A stretch of 10,161 nucleotides of DNA from B8-G4 sp033720735 (GTDB lineage: Bacteria > Bacteroidota > Bacteroidia > Chitinophagales > Saprospiraceae), in contig JAWWBX010000148.1 of the NCBI GenBank assembly GCA_033720735.1, positions 1 through 10,161 of the forward strand, written 5' to 3'. Position 1 is the first letter of the stretch. Every line of letters starts with the position of its first letter. The notes beneath the pieces were generated by a model that had not been told where the DNA came from, searched no databases, and was given only the letters and a program-made list of their open reading frames with translations. A program made the position numbers and the translations under genes. Positions 6,197 to 10,161 of the stretch are shown in pieces.

Positions 6197-8155
6197 GTGC
6201 CGCCAGGCCAAACAACCATCCGAACACTCGCCGCCGTCATGTTTGCCGACATCACGGGCTATACTGCCATGATGCAGGAAGACGAGGCACGTGCCAAGTC
6301 GCTCCGTGACCGCTATCGCGACGCAGTGGACCGGGCGATTGCCGAGTTCGATGGTGAGATCATCCAATATTACGGGGATGGCACCCTCAGTACGTTTGGT
6401 AGCGCCAAACAGGCCGTGCTGGGCGCCCGGGCCATCCAGCGCGCACTGCAGAGCCCTCCCGGGGTACCTGTCCGGATCGGCATCCACCTGGGCGATATCG
6501 TACGTGACGAAGGGGGCATCTACGGTGATTGTGTCAACGTGGCGGCGCGCATCGAAGGGCTGGCCATACCGGGCGCTGTCCTCTTTTCCGAAAAGGTGAT
6601 GCGCGAACTGGAAAACCATCCGGAGATCCGGGCAATCGGACTCGGAGAATTTGCCCTGAAGAATGTACGGCGTCCTGTCGGCGTCTTTGCGCTCGATGAT
6701 GCGCAGATCACGGTCCCCGGGCCAGGGGACATCGCGGAAGGCAAGCCGCAGAAACTGGCCCGAACCATCGCCGTTCTGCCGTTTGGCAGTGTTGGCAGTG
6801 ATACCGACCAAGCCTTTGCGGAGGGGATCTCCGAGGAGATCATCAGCGGCATGTCGACGATCGATGGCGTGTCCGTTATCTCCAGGACCACCTGCCTGGC
6901 CTTGCACAAAAGCGGTGAGCAGCTCAATGCTGTGGCCCGTAAATCGGGAGTCTCGCATGTCCTGGAAGGGCGTGTCCGGACAGCAGGCAACAAGGTGCGC
7001 GTGTCAACCCAGCTTTCGAGCACGGCAGACGGCGTTCAGGTCTGGTCTGAAGTCTTTCAGCGGGACCTTGATGACATCTTTGCCGTACAGGATGAGATCG
7101 CACGCCACGTGGTCAGCGCGATGAAGGTCAACTTTGCAGCACCTACCCAGGATGCCCCGATCGTCCCGGCTCCAACACAAAATGTCGCGGCCCACAAGTT
7201 GTACCTCAAGGGCATGCATCATTGGCAGAAACGCAACCCGGAAAGCGTGCAAAAAGCCATGCAGATCTTCGAGGAAGCGTTGACGCTCGACCAGCACTAC
7301 TCGGCAGCACGCTGCGGCCTCTCGCATTGCTACGCATTCCTCGGCTCGTGCGGGGTTCTCCCCCCCACCGAATCCTACGCGCAGGCGCTCAAACACGCCA
7401 TGCAGGCGATCGAGGACAACCCGAAGAATGCGGAGGCACATCTGGCCATCGCCAACATCAAGTTCTACAACTACTGGGATTGGGAGGGGGCTCTGGAATC
7501 GCTGCGCAAAGCAGAGGAACTCGGACTGAACTCGGCACACCTCCACCAGTCGTTCGGTTTGTATTTCATGGCGACAGGCGACCCGGCCACCGGCGTCGAA
7601 CGCATGCGCCAGGCACTCGAGCACGACCCCCTGTCTGTCCCCTTGCTCGACATGCTGGGCACACTATACCTTTTCAACCAGCAGTATCACGAGGCCATCG
7701 ACACCTACACCGAGGTACTGGAACTCGACCCTGCCTTCCGCTCGGCGATCCAGTTTCGCGGGATCGCACGGGCCTGCCTGGGTGACTACGCGGCGGCGCT
7801 CAACGAATTTGAGGACTATCATGCACGGGTCAACAAGCCCCGCAAGGCCCTGACCGGTCTGATCATCTGTCACCACCAGCTCGGCAATCATGATCAGGTG
7901 CAGGAATATCTGCGCCGGTTGAATGAACGGCTGGAGGAGGATCCCAATGCCATGGTAGAGATTGATCTGGCACTTGCACACAGCGGCATTGGCAATTACG
8001 ACGAGGCTTTGAGGTTTCTCAACCGTGTCTATGAAAAGCGCTTCAGTGTGGCTTGTATGGGTGTGATCTGGATCCTGCGCTGCCCGTACTTCAGCGACTT
8101 GTGGAAGGAGCCAGGGTATCATGCGTTGCTTGAGAAGATGGGGTTGGCACGGTGA
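6197..8155 (+). CDS. Class III nucleotide cyclase-like / TolB-like / TPR protein
   Basis: 652 residues, three parts. Residues ~10-166 are a class III cyclase homology domain: VMFADITGYTAMM (metal Asp18), QYYGDGTLSTF (metal Asp61) and IYGDCVNVAARIEGLA (transition-state Asn114 and Arg118). The two base-selecting positions are not the adenylyl pair Lys/Asp: they are Gln57 and Gly107. Residues ~188-312 match the TolB-N/FlgO-like domain often attached to such cyclases (TIAVLPFGSVGSDTDQAFAEGI, then VLEGRVRTAGNKVRVSTQL). Residues ~330-645 are TPR-like helical repeats, probably for protein binding. No membrane span is seen. The gene starts at a GTG, and an in-frame stop at 6170-6172 bars extension. 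A better AGGAG/ATG pair at 6122-6135 lies in another frame (see the findings). Whether it makes cAMP or any cyclic nucleotide cannot be told from sequence. It stands alone on this strand after the kinase, with a 119-bp gap. Confidence 0.92.
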   Translation: MPPGQTTIRTLAAVMFADITGYTAMMQEDEARAKSLRDRYRDAVDRAIAEFDGEIIQYYGDGTLSTFGSAKQAVLGARAIQRALQSPPGVPVRIGIHLGDIVRDEGGIYGDCVNVAARIEGLAIPGAVLFSEKVMRELENHPEIRAIGLGEFALKNVRRPVGVFALDDAQITVPGPGDIAEGKPQKLARTIAVLPFGSVGSDTDQAFAEGISEEIISGMSTIDGVSVISRTTCLALHKSGEQLNAVARKSGVSHVLEGRVRTAGNKVRVSTQLSSTADGVQVWSEVFQRDLDDIFAVQDEIARHVVSAMKVNFAAPTQDAPIVPAPTQNVAAHKLYLKGMHHWQKRNPESVQKAMQIFEEALTLDQHYSAARCGLSHCYAFLGSCGVLPPTESYAQALKHAMQAIEDNPKNAEAHLAIANIKFYNYWDWEGALESLRKAEELGLNSAHLHQSFGLYFMATGDPATGVERMRQALEHDPLSVPLLDMLGTLYLFNQQYHEAIDTYTEVLELDPAFRSAIQFRGIARACLGDYAAALNEFEDYHARVNKPRKALTGLIICHHQLGNHDQVQEYLRRLNERLEEDPNAMVEIDLALAHSGIGNYDEALRFLNRVYEKRFSVACMGVIWILRCPYFSDLWKEPGYHALLEKMGLAR

Positions 8156-8191
8156 GCTTGAGCGCCATGGAGTGGGAAATTTCTTCCAACG

Positions 8192-9184
8192 TCACTTGCC
8201 TCCTGCCCGACGAACAAACACCGGTGCCTGCTGCAGCCGAAAGGTCGTATCCGTCAGGATCTCATGTGACTTGTCCGGCCAATCCATCAGCGCAATGTGA
8301 AACTGTGTCTGCGCTGGATCAAAGACCTCGATCGCCAGCCACCGGCCGTCAGGGCTCCAGGCGTGCCAACCTTCGGCCATCTCCAGATCGGTGAGCTTCC
8401 ATTCCCTGCTCCCATCGGTGGCAACCCCAAACAGGGAGTACTTGCCATCACGAAAACTCTGAAATGAAATGAAATCCTCGGTGGGATGGAAGCGTGGCGG
8501 TCCGGCCTGGTAAGCGTGCCATGGTGCCGTAGTATCCGAAGGAGGGTACTGCGAAAGCCGCTGCAACCCTGACCCATCGACATTGACGCGATAGATCGCC
8601 TCGTTGAAAGCGGAGTCGCGCTTGGAAGGAGCGCTGCCACCACGGAATGCCAGGTAGGTTCCGTCGGGTGAGAAGGCCGGGTCGCTCGCAAACGGCAGGT
8701 CAGGCAGGATGCTGGCGAGTATGCCACCGCGCAGGTCAATGATGGTGAATCCCGGCGGCCCGGGCTGCCGGTAGTTGACAACCAGCTCTTTGCCATTCCG
8801 GACACCCATCCAGCTGTCTTTGAGCAGGATCTCGCTGATCTTGCGCACATTGCTGCCCATGGCATCCATCTCAAAGAGTTGGTAGCAACGCTTGCAGGTG
8901 TCCCGATCACTGATAAAGAAGATCCGCTCACCGTCGGCCAGGTAAGTCCAGGCCACATCGGGGTGGTTGGTGATATTGCGTTGCTCCCGGGTCAGGGGAT
9001 CGAGGGTCAGCACGTCGTAGTTGTCGGTGCTGTCGTCGACCAAAACGTTGTAGGCGATCAGATACTGATCCAGGGGCTCACCGGCGGCCACCTCCCCTTC
9101 TGAAGCAGATCGGCAAGCCATCATGAACATGGCGATGGTGTACATCAAGATGATACCCGTGGAAAATGTCCTTCTCGTTTTCAT
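8192..9184 (-). CDS. TolB-like PD40 beta-propeller lipoprotein
   Basis: 330 residues. A charged start (MKTRR), a hydrophobic stretch and Met-Met-Ala-Cys24 suggest a lipoprotein signal peptide with Cys24 as the lipidated residue; the -3 Met is not the usual Leu. The rest is propeller-like with PD40/TolB-type repeats: RIFFISDRD, DPAFSPDGTYLAFRGG, PRFHPTEDFISFQSF and HAWSPDGRWLAIEV, each ending in a turn such as NVDGSGLQRLS or ATDGSREWKLT. A Cys-x-x-Cys pair (97, 100) sits in one loop and could form a disulfide. No catalytic domain is visible, so binding or scaffolding at the cell envelope is the likely role. It follows the S9 peptidase gene by 81 bp on the same strand and is probably in its operon. 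The 3' end faces the cyclase gene across a 36-bp gap with no convincing terminator. Confidence 0.88.
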   Translation of the reverse strand: MKTRRTFSTGIILMYTIAMFMMACRSASEGEVAAGEPLDQYLIAYNVLVDDSTDNYDVLTLDPLTREQRNITNHPDVAWTYLADGERIFFISDRDTCKRCYQLFEMDAMGSNVRKISEILLKDSWMGVRNGKELVVNYRQPGPPGFTIIDLRGGILASILPDLPFASDPAFSPDGTYLAFRGGSAPSKRDSAFNEAIYRVNVDGSGLQRLSQYPPSDTTAPWHAYQAGPPRFHPTEDFISFQSFRDGKYSLFGVATDGSREWKLTDLEMAEGWHAWSPDGRWLAIEVFDPAQTQFHIALMDWPDKSHEILTDTTFRLQQAPVFVRRAGGK

Positions 9185-9265
9185 GCCATGAAGATGGAGA
9201 TTGCAGGCCGGCCTGCATTGGAAAAATTTTACCCGGTGACGCGAAGCAGGTGCCTGGACCTTTCA

Positions 9266-10161
9266 TCATCGGCCCGATTCGTCATCGATCTCAAAAGGTA
9301 GCTGCGTTGCTTCTCCCCAGATGAACTCGTTAAACCATTGCCAATTGTGCCAGGTAGCGGCCAGACGTTCTTTGGGCTTGTTGATCCCGTGCCCAAAGCC
9401 CTTGTACACGATCAGCTTGGCCGGCACATCGACATCCCGCAAGCCCTGCAGCAACTCGTAGGCGTTGGGGATCGGCACACGCCGGTCAAACTCACCGTGT
9501 TGGATGAGGGTGGGTGTCGTGGCCTGCCTGATATGTGTCATTGGCGAAGTCCGCGCGTAGATCTCAGGATCTTCCCATGGGTTGGCCTGGAGATACTGGA
9601 TCGTGAACGGGTGGATATCGGTGTTGACGTAGTAGGTCATCCAATTCGAGATGCCAGCCCCGACAGACACTGCCTGGAACCTGTTGCTGGAGGTCGTGAG
9701 AAATGCAGAAATGTAGCCGCCCTGACTCCAGCCCATACAGCCCATCCTGGTCGTGTCGACCATCCCCTGTCCTGCGAGGTACTCGACACCGGACAGCACA
9801 TCCCAGGCATCGCCGACTCCGAGGTTGCGGACGTTCAGTTTGCGAAAGGCGCTGCCATAGCCGGCCGAGCCCCGGTAATTTGGCTGGAGCACAAGGGCTC
9901 CCTTATCGAGCCATTGCAGGACGGGGTAAACATAGCCGGTCACTGCCGAAGGCGTTGAGATCCCCGTGGGACCGCCGTGGATCTGAACGAGCAGCGGGTA
10001 GCGCCGCGAAGGGTCGTAGTCCGTCGGCTTGTGGAGCACCCCCTCGATCTCGGCGCCGTCCTCGCTCGTCCACGTGACCAGCTCCCGGGTGCCCACCGCC
10101 CACCCATCGAGCTGGGCGGTCATGTCCGTGAGCTTCACGGGAGATGCGCCCCCGGGTCCCG
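9266..10161 (-). CDS. S9 prolyl-oligopeptidase-family serine peptidase (partial, N-terminus outside window)
   Basis: The reading frame is open to the right window edge, and the visible part is the C-terminal alpha/beta-hydrolase domain. A GTG at 10138-10136 is internal rather than a start, because upstream codons (Gly-Pro-Gly-Gly-Ala-Ser-Pro) join smoothly to KLTDMTAQLDGW. Motifs in order: VLHKPTDYDPSRRYPLLVQ with the oxyanion region HGGPTG; the nucleophile elbow GCMGWSQGGY with Ser at 9727-9725; Asp in QHGEFDRRVP at 9487-9485; and His in GFGHGIN at 9391-9389. All three catalytic residues are present, so it should be active. Family members cleave oligopeptides, often as dipeptidyl or acylaminoacyl peptidases, and usually carry an N-terminal propeller, here off the window. 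Localisation cannot be judged without the N-terminus. The downstream propeller-only lipoprotein may be functionally tied to it. Confidence 0.92.
   Translation of the reverse strand, partial: GPGGASPVKLTDMTAQLDGWAVGTRELVTWTSEDGAEIEGVLHKPTDYDPSRRYPLLVQIHGGPTGISTPSAVTGYVYPVLQWLDKGALVLQPNYRGSAGYGSAFRKLNVRNLGVGDAWDVLSGVEYLAGQGMVDTTRMGCMGWSQGGYISAFLTTSSNRFQAVSVGAGISNWMTYYVNTDIHPFTIQYLQANPWEDPEIYARTSPMTHIRQATTPTLIQHGEFDRRVPIPNAYELLQGLRDVDVPAKLIVYKGFGHGINKPKERLAATWHNWQWFNEFIWGEATQLPFEIDDESGR

Noticed and set aside
6158..6958. Long minus-strand open frame (266 codons) opposite the cyclase gene
   Set aside because: It lies opposite a well-supported conserved coding region, shows no recognisable domain, and is explained by GC-biased codon use. 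The same holds for the antisense frame at 7004-7624.
8156..8191. Bidirectional terminator between the convergent cyclase and lipoprotein genes
   Set aside because: Only a 4-bp GGAA/TTCC stem around ATTTC is visible; not enough to support a terminator.
8262..8270. CATGTGACT inside the lipoprotein gene as another repeat copy
   Set aside because: Only one half-site is present, within coding sequence, with no matching arm.
9338..9958. Plus-strand open frame (206 codons) opposite the S9 peptidase
   Set aside because: The minus strand carries the complete catalytic triad in conserved motifs; the plus frame is a shadow.

Overview
The window looks like chromosomal DNA of a Bacteroidota (FCB-group) bacterium of moderate GC, possibly a Saprospiraceae-like lineage. 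This is inferred from gene content: a beta-propeller sensor kinase with a triple-Tyr domain, a DUF2652 protein, a class III cyclase fused to TolB-like and TPR domains, and a secreted protein whose signal peptide ends in Ala-Gln. No species can be named. Coding density is high, and I see no mobile element, RNA gene, CRISPR array or long empty stretch.

Left part (1-2964, minus strand). Reading leftwards, the genes are a NarL/FixJ response regulator (2305-2934, possibly starting at 2964), a DUF2652 cyclase-like plus SRPBCC protein (1047-2243), a cysteine dioxygenase-like cupin (450-917), and a secreted isochorismatase-family cysteine hydrolase that runs off the left edge (1-393). Divergent from them is a 1005-residue periplasmic-propeller histidine kinase (3060-6077, plus strand), the likely partner of the response regulator.

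The most notable feature is a 23-bp near-palindromic sequence found three times (993-1015, 2260-2282, 2994-3016). Each copy lies in the upstream gap of a left-side gene: the dioxygenase-like gene, the DUF2652 gene, and the kinase/regulator divergent promoter. All three have the same orientation. The simplest reading is an operator for the response regulator, making the cluster an autoregulated local regulon. An RNA-level element is also possible.

Right part. A class III nucleotide cyclase-like/TolB-like/TPR protein (6197-8155, plus) converges on a minus-strand pair: an S9 prolyl-oligopeptidase-family peptidase entering from the right edge (9266-10161), then a propeller-only lipoprotein (8192-9184). 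These last two are probably co-transcribed. Nothing visible links them to the two-component regulon.
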